Of a DNA stretch of 64,000 nt, positions 9,763 through 19,539 are shown piece by piece (position 1 is the first letter of the stretch; the number at the start of each line of letters is the position of its first letter). Under the pieces are notes generated by a model. That model searched no databases. It had not been told where the DNA came from and saw nothing but the letters and a program-made list of their open reading frames with translations. The position numbers and the translations under genes are program-made. Source of the DNA: DATKNA01 sp963755755 (GTDB lineage Bacteria > Actinomycetota > Actinomycetes > Actinomycetales > Kineosporiaceae); assembly GCA_963755755.1 (NCBI GenBank), contig CAVWLJ010000014.1:124001-188000 (forward strand), in the 5' to 3' direction.

Positions 9763-11372
9763 CGTCTCTTGCCGGCACCTGGCCGCTGGCGCGGCTCGCC
9801 CTGCGGCGCGACCGGATCCTGCTGCCGGCGTGGGTGATCGTCCTCGGCGGACTGCCCGTCTCGACCGCATCGGCGACCGCGGCGCTGTACCCCACCCAGG
9901 CCGGACGGCAGGGCTACATCGACGAGCTCGGGCGATCCGCCCTCCTCGTGCTGTTCTACGGGCCGCGGCCGTCGGCGTCCCTCGGCGCGCTCATCTTCTG
10001 GCGCATGGCCACCGGCATGCTGATCATGTCGATCGTCGGCGTCCTCGTCGTCGTCCGGCACACCCGGGTCGAGGAGGAGGCGGGCCGCCGCGAACTGGTG
10101 CGGTCCGGAGCGGTCGGGCGGTACGCCGACCTGGCCGCCGCGCTCCTCGTCGTCACGATCGGCGGCCTGGCCGTGGCATTGATCATCGCCGTCGGGATGA
10201 TCGGGCAGCGGACGCCGGCAGGTGGGTCCGTCGCCATGGGGCTGGCCTGGGCGGCGGCGGGGATCACGGGTGGTGCCGTCGCGGCCGTGACCGCCCAGAT
10301 CACGCGCAGCGCGGCGGCGGCCCGCGGGATCGGCCTCGCCGTCGTCGCGATCTCCTTCGCGCTTCGCGGGGCCGGCGACATCGCGATCGACCAGGGGCAC
10401 GGGCCGGCGTGGCTGGCATGGACGCCGCCGCTGGGCTGGGTGTGGTCGGTGCGCGCGTACGACGTCGACCGCTGGTGGGTGTTCGCGCTGCTGGCGCTGC
10501 TCACCGTGGCGCTGGCGTGGGCCGCGGCGGCGCTCGCGGACCGGCGCGACCTCGGTTCCGGGCTCCTGCCGTCACGCCCGGGGCCCGCCTCGGGTGCGGC
10601 GTGGCTGCGGACGCCGACGGCGCTGGCGTGGCGGCTGCACCGCGGCACGCTGGCCGCCTGGACCGCCGGCTTCGTCGCGTTCGGTGTGCTCATCGGAGCC
10701 GTGGCGCGGACCGCCGCCGATCTCTTCACCGGAAACCAGCAGCTCGCCGAGGTGCTCCAGCGGCTCGGCGGGAAGGCCGACCCCGCCGACGCCTACCTCG
10801 CCACCGGCTACGCGGTCCTCGGACTGGCGGCCGCCGGCTACGCCGTGGCCGCCGCCCTGCGGATGCGCAGCGAGGAAACCGGCCAGCGGCTCGAGATCGT
10901 GCTCGCCGGCGCCGTGCCGCGCGCCCGATGGACGGCCAGCCATCTGTTGTTCGCGCTGCTGGGTCCGGCGGTCGTCCTGGCCGCCGCGGGCCTCGCGACG
11001 GGTCTCGTCTACGGGCTGGACGTCGGGGACGTCGGCGGTCAGGTGCCCAGGAACGTCGCCGCCGCGCTCGTCCAACTGCCGGCGGTCTGGATCCTGGCGA
11101 GCCTGACCGCCGCCGTGTACGGCGTGCTCCCGCGGCTGGCCGCCGCCGTCGGATGGGTCGCTCTCGCCGTCTGCGTGCTCATCGGGCAGGTCGGGCCGCT
11201 GCTGCGGCTCGGCGACGTCGTGCTCGACCTCTCCCCGTTCACGCACCTCCCGCACGTGCCCGGCGGGCTCGGTGACGCGCGACTCCGCTCGTCGTCCTCA
11301 CCCTCGTGGCCGCCGCGCTCGTGGCCGTCGGCGTCACGCACGTTCCGGCGCCGCGACGTACCGACGACCTGA
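9759..11372 (+). CDS. ABC-2 type permease, polyketide-antibiotic exporter family
   Basis: Membrane partner of the preceding ATPase, 537 aa, with about 12 hydrophobic helices in two similar halves. This matches the large 'exporter of polyketide antibiotics' permeases rather than the six-helix type. The start is ATG 9759, overlapping the ATPase stop by 4 bp. Near the C terminus the frame briefly turns into a Ser/Arg/Pro-rich string (about 11275-11340). The neighbouring frame over the same bases reads PLVVLTLVAAALVAVGVTH, a proper last helix. After that, the original frame resumes with FRRRDVPTT. Two compensating indels are the simplest explanation. A substrate cannot be assigned. Confidence 0.9.
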   Translation: MTSLAGTWPLARLALRRDRILLPAWVIVLGGLPVSTASATAALYPTQAGRQGYIDELGRSALLVLFYGPRPSASLGALIFWRMATGMLIMSIVGVLVVVRHTRVEEEAGRRELVRSGAVGRYADLAAALLVVTIGGLAVALIIAVGMIGQRTPAGGSVAMGLAWAAAGITGGAVAAVTAQITRSAAAARGIGLAVVAISFALRGAGDIAIDQGHGPAWLAWTPPLGWVWSVRAYDVDRWWVFALLALLTVALAWAAAALADRRDLGSGLLPSRPGPASGAAWLRTPTALAWRLHRGTLAAWTAGFVAFGVLIGAVARTAADLFTGNQQLAEVLQRLGGKADPADAYLATGYAVLGLAAAGYAVAAALRMRSEETGQRLEIVLAGAVPRARWTASHLLFALLGPAVVLAAAGLATGLVYGLDVGDVGGQVPRNVAAALVQLPAVWILASLTAAVYGVLPRLAAAVGWVALAVCVLIGQVGPLLRLGDVVLDLSPFTHLPHVPGGLGDARLRSSSSPSWPPRSWPSASRTFRRRDVPTT

Positions 11373-11399
11373 TCCCCGGCGCTCGGAAGCAGAACGGCG

Positions 11400-11430
11400 A
11401 CGGCCGGCCCGAGGCGCTCGGGCCGGCCGT
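11400..11430. terminator. Strong bidirectional hairpin terminator
   Basis: ACGGCCGGCCCGAG (11400-11413) and CTCGGGCCGGCCGT (11417-11430) are perfect 14-bp inverted arms around a GCG loop. It sits between the exporter stop (11372) and the stop of the convergent small gene (11447). No T-run follows, as is usual in actinobacteria. Confidence 0.8.
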
Positions 11431-11446
11431 CCGCGGGTTCGGCTGC

Positions 11447-11620
11447 TCAGGACTGCTCGAGGCTGACGACGTGCCGCTCCTGCAGGCGCAGGAAGGCGTC
11501 GTTCCCGCGCCAGAAGCTCACGATGCCGTCCTCGCGCTGGACGTCGTCGACGTTGTCCAGGGTCTCCGTGACCTGGTTCTCGCCGTCGTCGTCCCGGTAC
11601 ACCAGCGTGTAGCGCGCCAC
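11447..11620 (-). CDS. Small acidic hypothetical protein (57 aa)
   Basis: Starts at GTG 11620 with GAGGAGG about 10 bases upstream, which decides the start. The product (begins MARYTLVYRDDDGEN) is compact, acidic and rich in beta-type residues, with no signal peptide or membrane helix. It reads like the small single-domain proteins that occur widely in actinobacteria. I do not recognise the family. It ends at the strong hairpin shared with the ABC exporter operon. Confidence 0.65.
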   Translation of the reverse strand: MARYTLVYRDDDGENQVTETLDNVDDVQREDGIVSFWRGNDAFLRLQERHVVSLEQS

Positions 11621-11844
11621 AGTGCTCGCCCTCCTCGTCGAGAGAGGAACCGGCCGATCGGCCGGGCTCCGGAACCATCGTGGCGATCCGCCCACCTCGT
11701 GGCGAACCGTGAGGTCAGGAGGGAGCCGTCCCAGGGGTGTCGGACACGGTGGCCGGCGCGCGTCGGCCTCCCCGTCCGGGTAGCGTCGGGCCCTGGGGCG
11801 GAGTCCCCTGCCCGCCCCAGCTCGCCTCGTAGGAGCCCGCCGCG

Positions 11845-14800
11845 ATGGACACCGTCGACGACGACGCCCGCAGCGCCGTCCGGGTGCCCTCCGTGTTCGC
11901 GGCCGGCGGCTCCGTGGGGCGGGACCTCGCCGCGGTCGACTGGGCGTCGACGCCCCTCGGTCCCCCGGAGCAGTGGCCGCAGAGCCTGATCTCCGTCGTG
12001 CGGATCATGCTCGCGTCGCGGTTCTCCATGTGGATGGCGTGGGGGCCGGAGCTCACCTTCTTCTGCAACGACGCCTACCGGCGGGACACCCTGGGCCGGA
12101 AGTACCCCTGGGCGCTCGGGCGGCCCGCCGCGCGAGGTCTGGGCGGAGATCTGGCCCGAGATCGGCCCACGGATCGAGCGGGTCATGGCGACCGGGGACG
12201 CCACCTGGGACGCGGCGCTCATGCTGTTCCTGGAGCGCAGCGGCTACCGGGAGGAGACCTACCACACCTTCTCGTACAGCCCCCTGACGGACGACGACGG
12301 CCGGGTCGCGGGCATGTTCTGCGTCGTCAGCGAGGACACCGAACGGGTCATCAGCGCCCGGCACCTCGCCACCGTGCGCGACGTCAGCGCGCACGTCACC
12401 GCGCTGCGGAGCGAGACCGAGGTCGTCGACGCCGCGGCACGCCAGCTCTCCGAGGACCGGTGGTCGGTCCCGTTCGGGCTCGTCTACCTGCTGGCCGACG
12501 ACTCGACGTCCGCCGTGCTCGGCGGCGTCCGCCGGCGTCCCGGCCGGGCATCCGGCGGCGCCGCCGGTCATCGACCTCGGGGACCCGGACGCGCCCTGGC
12601 CGGTGGGTGAGCTCCTCCAGGGGCGGACGGTGGTCGTCGACGACCTCGCGGAGCGGTTCGACGACCTGCCCACCGGCGCCTGGCCGGAGCCGCCGCTGCG
12701 TGCGCTGGCCGTGCCCTTCCGCCGGCAGGACGAGGTGCGGCCGCACGGCTTCCTCGTCGTCGCCCTGAACCGCTACCGGCCGCTGGACGCCGACTACCGC
12801 GGGTTCGTCGAACTGCTCGCGGACCAGATCGGCACCGCGCTCTCCGGCGCGCGCGCCTACCAGGAGGAGCGCGAGCGGGCCGAACGGCTCCAGGCGCTCG
12901 ACCGCGCGAAGACGGAGTTCTTCACCAACGTCAGCCACGAGTTCCGGACGCCGCTGACGCTGCTGCTCGGCCCGGCGGAGGACGCGCTCGCCGACCACGC
13001 CCACCCGCTGGACGACGTCCAGCGCGATCGCGTGGAGATCATCCAGCGCAACGGCGAGCGACTCCTCAAGCTGGTCAACAGCCTGCTGGACTTCTCCCGG
13101 CTCGAGGACGGCGACGTGCAGGCCCGGTACGAGCCGGTCGACCTCGCCGCCTACACCGAGCGAACTGGCGGCGACGTTCTCGGTCGCCGTCGAGCGGGCC
13201 GGACTGGCTCTCACCGTCGACTGCCCGCCGCTGTCGGACGCCCGTCTACGTCGACCGCGAGATGTGGGCGAAGATCGTGCTCAATCTCCTCTCGAACGCC
13301 CTGAAGTTCACGTTCGAGGGCGGCATCACGGTGCGATTGCGCGAGCAGGACGGGCAGGCGGTGCTCGCGGTCGAGGACACCGGCGTCGGGATCGCGCCGG
13401 ACCAGCAGAGCCGGTTGTTCACCCGGTTCACCCGCGTGCCGGGCACCGCGTCGCGCAGCTACGAGGGATCGGGCATCGGGCTGGCGCTCGTCGCCGACCT
13501 GGCCGAGGCGCACGGTGGCAGCGTCGGCGTCACGAGCCGGCTCGGTTCCGGCAGTACCTTCACGGTGGCGGTCCCGACTGGGCGTCGACGCACCTGCCGG
13601 TCGACCAGGTCGCCGAGCCGGTTCCGCTCGACCCAGGACAGCGGTGCCGAGCGGCAGGCGCGCGGCTTCCTCGCCGAGGCCCTGCGGTGGGTCGGTGCGG
13701 TCGGGGGCACGGACGCCGAGGGCAACGGCGCCGACGCCGACGGGCGGCCGACGAGCGCGCGACGCGTGCTGGTCGTCGACGACAACGCCGACATGCGCGA
13801 CTACATCAGCGGGCTGCTCGCGGACCGGTACGAGGTGCTGACGGCTCCGGACGGCCGAGCCGGGCTCGAGCTCGCCCTCGAGAAGGCTCCGGACCTCGTG
13901 CTCAGCGACATCATGATGCCGCGGCTCGACGGCTTCGAGCTGCTGCGGGCGCTGCGGGGCGATCCCCTCACGGCACGGACGCCGGTGGTCCTGCTCTCCG
14001 CCCGCGCCGGGGAGGAGGCCACCGTCGAGGGCCTGGAGGCGGGCGCCGACGACTACCTCGTCAAGCCCTTCTCGGCGCGCGAGCTGCTCGCCCGCGTGCA
14101 GGCCAACCTCGAGCTGGAGCGGGTGCGCCGCAGCCGGCAGGAGATCGAGCGCAGCCGGACGCTGCTCGACCAGGCCCAGCGCCTGGCTCACGTCGGCAGC
14201 TGGGAGGTCGACGTCGCGACCGGCTCGATCACGGCCTCCGACGAGCTCATGCGACAGGTGCAGATGACGCCGGCCGAACTGTCGGTCGGCGGCCTGCAGC
14301 GCGTGCTCGACGAGCGGATCCACCCCGACGACCGGGCACGGGTGGCCCGCGCGGTGGAGGAGGCGCTCGTCGGTGTTCCGTTCGACGTCGAGACCCGGAT
14401 CGTCACGCCCGACGGCGCCCTGCGGACTTACCACGCCATCGCCGAGGTCGACCGCGACGAGCACGGGACCCCGCTGCGGCTGCGCGGCTCCAACCAGGAC
14501 ATCACGGCGCAGCGCGAGGCGGAGCTGGCCCTGTCGGCTGCCGCGATCGCGGCCGAGGCCGCCGTCCGCGAGCACCGGATCGCGAGCGAGCTGCAGAGCA
14601 GCCTGCTGCCGGACTCCGACGTGCAGGCCGAGTCGCTGCGGCTCGCGGCGTACTACCAGGCCGGCGTCGAGGGCACGCAGGTCGGCGGGGACTGGTACGA
14701 CGTCATCGAGCTGGGCGCGCGCCGGACCGCGCTCGTGCTCGGTGACGTCATGGGCCGGGGCGTGCAGGCGGCCGCGGTCATGGGTCAGCTCCGGTCCGCG

Positions 14801-15670
14801 GTGCGGGCGTACGCGCGGCTCGACCTGCCGCCCGCCGACGTCCTGGAGCACCTCGACGGCGTGGTCCGGGAGCTCGGCGACGAGAACATCGTCACCTGCA
14901 TCTACGCCGTCTTCGATCCGTACGACTGCACCCTCACGTGGGCGAACGCCGGTCACTTGCCGCCGCTGGTACGCACCGGCGCCGGCGAGGTGCTGCGGCT
15001 CGGCGGTGCCGAGAGCGCCCCGCTCGGCACGGTGCTGGGCCCGGTCATCGAGCAACGGATCACGCTGGACGACGGCGACGTGCTCGCGCTCTACACCGAC
15101 GGCCTGGTGGAGCGGCGTGACCTGGACATCGACGCCGGGGTCGACGCGCTCGCGCGGCGGCTGCTGGAGCTGACCGGCCCGATCGACCACGACGCGCCGG
15201 GCCGGGTGGCGGACGCGATGCTGCCGGACGGGCCGGACGACGACGTCGCCCTGCTGCTCGCCCGGGTCGAGGTGGCGGACGCCGGCGCCACGGTCAGCTA
15301 TCAGGTGCCGCAGGAGCTGGCGGCCGTGACGGAGATCCGGCACGCCGCCGGGGCGGTGCTCGACGGCTGGGGGATCGAGACCCAGCTGCGCGGCGAGACG
15401 TTGCTGCTGCTCAGCGAGCTGACGACGAACGCGCTGCTGCACGGGCGGCCGCCGGTGGAGGTACGGCTGAGCCGGGGCCGGCGGCACATCACCCTCGAGG
15501 TGCACGACGGGGCGCCGACGTTGCCTCGGCGGGAGCGGCCCGGCGAGGACGACGAGCACGGCCGCGGCCTGCTGCTCGTCTCGCTGATGTCGCAGCGGTG
15601 GGGTACCCGCCCGACGCCGCGGGGCAAGGCCGTCTGGTGCGTCCTCGAAGCCCCCGCCACGACCCTGTGA
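11845..15670 (+). pseudogene. Giant hybrid sensor: PAS/GAF-histidine kinase-receiver-PAS-SpoIIE phosphatase-anti-sigma kinase (frameshifted)
   Basis: About 1275 codons. From the N terminus: a PAS-like domain (FSMWMAWGPELTFFCNDAYR), a GAF-like domain, HisKA with the phospho-His in FFTNVSHEFRTPL, HATPase (NLLSNALKF, DTGVGIAP, GSGIGLALV), a receiver with VLSDIMMPRLDG and VKPF, a second PAS, an SpoIIE-type PP2C phosphatase (VGGDWYDVI, LGDVMGRG, PDDDVALLL) and a C-terminal anti-sigma-type HATPase (LSELTTNALLHG). One chain thus joins two-component phosphorelay to anti-sigma partner switching. The frame is intact from 13262 to 15670 apart from a short compensated slip near 13578-13635. The 5' third is broken near 12130, 12530, 13162 and 13238. 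Domain motifs are intact, so sequence error is likely. Confidence 0.85.
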
Positions 15671-15768
15671 CCGCGCGGCTGAACGCGGCCTCCGGACCGA
15701 GCTGGAATCCATTCGGCGCGGAGTAGGTTGACGCGACAAGCAGCATCGATGTCGACATGGAGGGCACC

Positions 15769-16185
15769 GTGAGCGAGCCGAACGACTGGAACGCCGGGAT
15801 CGTCGCCGAGTTCCGCGCGAACGAGGGGCGGGTCGGCGGTCAGTTCGAGGGCTCGACCCTGCTCCTGTTGCACACCGTCGGGCGGAGGTCCGGCGTCGAG
15901 CGGATCAACCCGCTCGCGTACTTCGCGGACGGCGACCGCTATCTGATCGTCGCGTCGAAGGGCGGCCACCCCTCGAACCCCGACTGGTACTTCAATCTCG
16001 TGGACAACCCTCGGGTGACGATCGAGGTCGGCACCCAGACCTTCGAGGCGGACGCGGTCGAGGTGGCGGGCGAGGACCGCGAGGTCGTCTGGAAGCGCAT
16101 CGTCGCCACGGCGCCGGGCTTCGGCGAGTACCAGAAGCGGACCGACCGGATCCTTCCCGTCATCGCTCTCACCCGCGCCGCCTGA
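15769..16185 (+). CDS. Deazaflavin (F420)-dependent nitroreductase family protein
   Basis: Small split-barrel protein of the Ddn family, which uses the F420 cofactor to reduce quinones or nitro compounds. The product is 138 aa from GTG 15769. An in-frame ATG at 15757 adds four residues, but GGAGGG lies just upstream of the GTG and favours it. Family features include LLLLHTVGRRSGVERINPLAY near residue 38 and a segment resembling SKGGHPSNPDWYFNL that contacts F420 in homologues. Cytoplasmic or loosely membrane-associated. It supports F420 use by the organism. Single gene; the substrate is unknown. Confidence 0.92.
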   Translation: MSEPNDWNAGIVAEFRANEGRVGGQFEGSTLLLLHTVGRRSGVERINPLAYFADGDRYLIVASKGGHPSNPDWYFNLVDNPRVTIEVGTQTFEADAVEVAGEDREVVWKRIVATAPGFGEYQKRTDRILPVIALTRAA

Positions 16186-16280
16186 TCACCCCGGAAGAAC
16201 TGACCTCGCCGCTTCGGCTTCACGTCACGGTTAGGTGATGCGCCGGAACGGGGCACCTCCGCCAACCGCCTTCCGTGACG

Positions 16281-16679
16281 TCACTCGTCGTTGGGGTGCC
16301 CGGCGCGGATGCGTGCCTGACGCACGGCCTCGTCGTCCAGGCCTTCGTAGTCGTTGACCTGGTGCTGCTCGCCCTTGGCGTCGATCCACCGCGCGTAGGC
16401 CTCCCACGCCGACTGCCGGCTGACACCCAGTGCCTGCCCGATCTGCGCCCACGAGGCGCCGGCGTCCCGGGCCTTGCCGACGACCAACTGGCGGCCGTAA
16501 CCGGCCTTGCGGATGACGACCTCGCTCAGCGCGAGGAGCTCGAGGCTCTCGTCGCGGGTGAGGACGCTCGCGGGCCCCTCGGTGAGGTCCACGTCGGAGT
16601 CGCGTCGTCGCAGCTGCTCGTAGCGAGCCACGGCCTGGGTGAGAGTCGTCCCGTGTTCGAGCTCGTCGACGAGGGCCAT
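16281..16679 (-). CDS. Small helix-turn-helix protein (putative regulator)
   Basis: 132 aa, starting at ATG 16679. A helix-turn-helix lies at residues ~72-98 (AGASWAQIGQALGVSRQSAWEAYARW), the form found in a widespread actinobacterial family next to MarR/sigma-like HTH proteins. The N-terminal half is a helical bundle without recognised motif, and the C-terminal tail is acidic. The promoter region contains a GTCAGG/CCTGAC inverted repeat (16692-16707) and a TTGACA-like -35 on the minus strand, suggesting autoregulation. It follows the flavin monooxygenase gene on the same strand (30 bp apart), so co-transcription is possible. Confidence 0.75.
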   Translation of the reverse strand: MALVDELEHGTTLTQAVARYEQLRRRDSDVDLTEGPASVLTRDESLELLALSEVVIRKAGYGRQLVVGKARDAGASWAQIGQALGVSRQSAWEAYARWIDAKGEQHQVNDYEGLDDEAVRQARIRAGHPNDE

Positions 16680-16691
16680 GGCTCAGCTTCT

Positions 16692-16707
16692 GTCAGGTCC
16701 GCCTGAC
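16692..16707. promoter_or_regulatory. Inverted repeat upstream of the HTH gene
   Basis: GTCAGG-TCCG-CCTGAC, arms at 16692-16697 and 16702-16707. It lies 13-28 bp before the HTH gene's start. On the minus strand a TTGACA hexamer (16708-16713) directly precedes it, and further TGTCA/TGACA half-sites lie at 16691-16695 and 16721-16725. It is a candidate operator for the encoded HTH protein. Confidence 0.45.
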
Positions 16708-16709
16708 TG

Positions 16710-17846
16710 TCAAGCTAGGCTGACACTGCTTGGGCGCCCGATGGCTCGGCCGACTGCTTGGGCCTCCAAGCCGATCTCGCGAAGAAGTCCGGCGAGCTCG
16801 ACGGTGACGCCGACGAAGTACAGCCCGGGAAGCTCCGGCAGCGTCCCCGCGCCGTGGACCCGGGGGAGGCCCCGCTCGTCGAGCGCGCCCAGGTGGCCGA
16901 CGAGTGGCTCGAGCCCGGTCCGGTAGCCGGTCGCGCAGAGGACGACGTCCGGGCGCAGCGTCGAGCCGTCGGTCAGGCGGACGTCGGGGCCGTCCAAGCT
17001 CTCGATGGTCGGGACGACCCTGATCCGCCCGGCCCGGACGGCACCGACGAATCCGTGGTCGAGGATCGGCACGGTCCGGGTGCGCAGGAACTGCGTGAAG
17101 CCGTCACCTGCCGGCGCCGGCAAGCCGTACGGCGACAGGTCGGGGACGGAGACCTTGCGCAGCACCCGCGTCATCGGATTCATGACCCGCTCCGGCACGC
17201 GCTTGAGGGCCACGCCGAGGAGCTGACTCGGGACGCCGAAGGTGTCGCGCCGAACGATGTTCGGCGGCGTCCGCACCGACAGGTCGACGCGGGCACCGGC
17301 CCGCGCCAGGTCCACCGCGATCTCGGACGCCGAGTTTCCGGCGCCCACGACGAGCACGTTCTGGCCTCGATACGGCGACGGTTCGCGGTAGTCCACGGAG
17401 TGCAGGAGCCTGCCGGTGAAGCCGGCGCGGCCCGGCCAGTCCGGCAGGTGCGGGACTCGGCTGTATCCGGTGGCGACGACGACGGCAGACGCCGTCCGCT
17501 CGCCGTGCGAGGTCTGAACGCTCCAACCTTCGTCGGCCTGGTCGATCCGGCGCACCTCCACGCCGAACTCCGGCCGGACGCCGAAGCGCTCGGCGTAGTT
17601 CCGGAGGTAGGAGACGAAGTCGTCGCGGGCGACCCAGCGCCCGTAGCGGCGGGGGATCGGTGCGCCCGGGAGGCCGGACAGCCACCGGACGGTGTGGAGG
17701 CGCAGGCTGTCGTACCGACCTTGCCAGGAGGCGCCGACGGACTCGGCGCGCTCGAGGACGACGCACGCTTGCCCCTGCCGGGCAAGCGTGGCCGCCACCG
17801 CAAGACCTGCCGGACCAGCGCCGATGACCACCGGCTCAGAGATCAT
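16710..17846 (-). CDS. Flavin-containing monooxygenase / FAD-NAD(P)-binding oxidoreductase (CzcO-like)
   Basis: Predicted NADPH- and O2-dependent oxygenase, 378 aa. The FAD-binding Rossmann motif is VIGAGPAGLAVAATLA near residue 7 and the NADPH-binding motif is VLVVGAGNSASEIAVDLA near residue 165. Between them, the ATGYSRVPHLPDWPG segment is typical of the class. The C-terminal CATGYRTGLEPLVGHLG completes the fold. The start is ATG 17846. Its stop overlaps the promoter region of the HTH gene downstream. The likely substrates are soft nucleophiles (N or S) or ketones; the sequence does not decide. Cytoplasmic and soluble. Confidence 0.92.
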   Translation of the reverse strand: MISEPVVIGAGPAGLAVAATLARQGQACVVLERAESVGASWQGRYDSLRLHTVRWLSGLPGAPIPRRYGRWVARDDFVSYLRNYAERFGVRPEFGVEVRRIDQADEGWSVQTSHGERTASAVVVATGYSRVPHLPDWPGRAGFTGRLLHSVDYREPSPYRGQNVLVVGAGNSASEIAVDLARAGARVDLSVRTPPNIVRRDTFGVPSQLLGVALKRVPERVMNPMTRVLRKVSVPDLSPYGLPAPAGDGFTQFLRTRTVPILDHGFVGAVRAGRIRVVPTIESLDGPDVRLTDGSTLRPDVVLCATGYRTGLEPLVGHLGALDERGLPRVHGAGTLPELPGLYFVGVTVELAGLLREIGLEAQAVGRAIGRPSSVSLA

Positions 17847-17878
17847 TCCGCGAGCCTACGCGCATCGTGTCGCCCGAT

Positions 17879-18692
17879 TCAGGACCGAGTGATCGTCAGG
17901 CGACCGCGCGCGGATGGCCGGCGCAACCGCTTCGGTGAAGGAAGGATCGTCATTCGGCCCGATCGGTCCCGCGTATGGAGAAGGGCCCCGAATACGAGCA
18001 GGACGACGTCCTGCCCCACGAGGACAGGGATCTTCGGCAGTCCGCCGATCGCCGCGAAGAAGTCGGTGGCGAAGTGCAGCACCATGAGCGGCCAGATTGT
18101 GGCGGCGGTGCGCCACCGCAGCGCGGCGTAACCGACGCCGAAGCAGAACGCGCCGAACGCCCTGCGCGAGGACGAGCCCGACGCTGCCGCGGAACAGGAC
18201 GTTCGTCAGGTGCGCGGCGCCGAACAGGGCCGAGCCGGACCAGACGGCCTTGGCGATGCCGGTCGGCGCGAGGATCCGCTGGACGGCGCCACGCCACAGC
18301 AGCTCCTCCATGTATCCCGTGAGGAGGTACCCGGTCACCAGCACGGCCCACGTGCCGCCCTCGATGCTCCGGACGCCGCCCAGCAGCGGCACCAAGGTGA
18401 TCAGGGCCCGGGACGACGAGCAGTTTCGTGTCGCGCCACTCGCGTGGATGCGTCAGCCCGAGGGACCGCCACCCGTCGTCCCGGACGGCGACGGCGCGGG
18501 CGGCGACAACGGAGAAGATCAGGACGGCGACGGAGGCGACGAGCGAGCGGGTGATCCCATCGGCGTCCGCGAACACGAAAGCGGGACGAGAGCGCCGAGG
18601 CCGACCACCAGCCATCGGCCGACGAGGACGAGTAGGGCGAGTGCATCAGGAGAACGGGTACGGCGGATGCCGGGAACGGTGTCGGTGGTCAT
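17879..18692 (-). pseudogene. CPBP-family intramembrane metalloprotease (CAAX protease/bacteriocin-processing type), frameshifted
   Basis: Integral membrane protein with the family's zinc site. The first motif is YMEELLWRG (EExxxR), the second is FGAAHLTN (His), and the third His is in VLHFATDFF. The reconstructed protein is ~265 aa, starting MTTDTVPGIRR at 18692. It is spread over all three minus frames with breaks near 18575, 18410, 18170 and 18085. Hydrophobic helices remain continuous when frames are joined. The Abi/CPBP family includes prenyl-protein peptidases and self-immunity proteins; no partner gene shows its role here. The clean motifs suggest consensus errors. Confidence 0.8.
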
Positions 18693-18810
18693 GGAGCTTT
18701 CTCGAAAGGTCCGTTCTGCCGGCCACCCATTGTGCCCTGCCGGCCTCTCCGACCCGAACCAGGGTGTTGCGGTAGAGCCCCCGGCGCCGCCCGATCGACG
18801 CACGGCCGTG

Positions 18811-19389
18811 TCAGGCGCCGCACGTCCCCGGGGCGGTCCGGTCCGGGTCGCAGAAGCCGTTGCCGCTGATGGACTCGACGAGGATGTGATCGGTCCCTAC
18901 CCGCACCCTGCCGCGGTCACCCGGTTCGGGAGCGGGACGTCCGGTCTGCTTCCAGCCGGCATGCGCCGTCGCGGAGACGACGTGGGTTGTCGCGACCCAG
19001 CCGTTGCCGTCCCGCCGGGGGTTCGAGAGCTGAAGCACCACGTCGACGATGGGGTCGCAGCACCCATCACCCACGTGCACCTCGAGCCTGCCGCTCCGCG
19101 ACACGGAGACGAAGCGGGTGTGCCCTACCCATTCACCGACGAAGGGCTTGAAGGACGCCGTGGCGGCCGCCGGTGCTGCCGTCGTCGTCGCAGTGGTCGT
19201 CGCTGCAACCGTGGCGGTCTTCGTCGCGGTGGCACTCGCCGAGGTGGTCGACGCCGGTGCGGGAGCGACCGTGACGTTGACGGTCGTGGTGTCGACGGCC
19301 GAACTGCCGGTCGCGGCGCTGCCGCACGCGGCGGTGGCGAAGGCGACGAGCGTGAGAAAGAAGATCACGACAGGGGAGCGTTTCGGCAT
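18811..19389 (-). CDS. Secreted lipoprotein of unknown function
   Basis: 192 aa from ATG 19389. The N terminus is a lipoprotein signal: positive MPKRSP, a hydrophobic stretch and the lipobox-like TAACGS. A Thr/Ala/Val-rich linker follows at residues ~30-75. The folded C-terminal part has a hydrophobic core (FVGEWVGHTRFVSVS) and several Cys pairs (DGCCD, FCDPD, GTCGA) that probably form disulfides outside the cell. I recognise no family. The linker and cysteines suggest an envelope-anchored domain standing off the membrane. The last stop is at 18811. Confidence 0.82.
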   Translation of the reverse strand: MPKRSPVVIFFLTLVAFATAACGSAATGSSAVDTTTVNVTVAPAPASTTSASATATKTATVAATTTATTTAAPAAATASFKPFVGEWVGHTRFVSVSRSGRLEVHVGDGCCDPIVDVVLQLSNPRRDGNGWVATTHVVSATAHAGWKQTGRPAPEPGDRGRVRVGTDHILVESISGNGFCDPDRTAPGTCGA

Positions 19390-19539
19390 GCCCGGCAGCC
19401 TAGGAACGCCACTGACGCTGTCCTCAGGTCCGCGATTCTCACTTCTGGCTGAGTAGGGGTACCCGCTCTGAGCGCCGGCGCCGCGGGCATCCACCACCGG
19501 ACGGTCCGTCGCTGGACCGGCGGAGACGAGGGCTGAAGG

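Noticed and set aside
13211..15739. An 842-codon minus-strand open frame opposite the hybrid kinase.
   Set aside because: Shadow of the plus-strand gene; no recognisable motif and His/Arg/Gln-rich composition typical of antisense frames.
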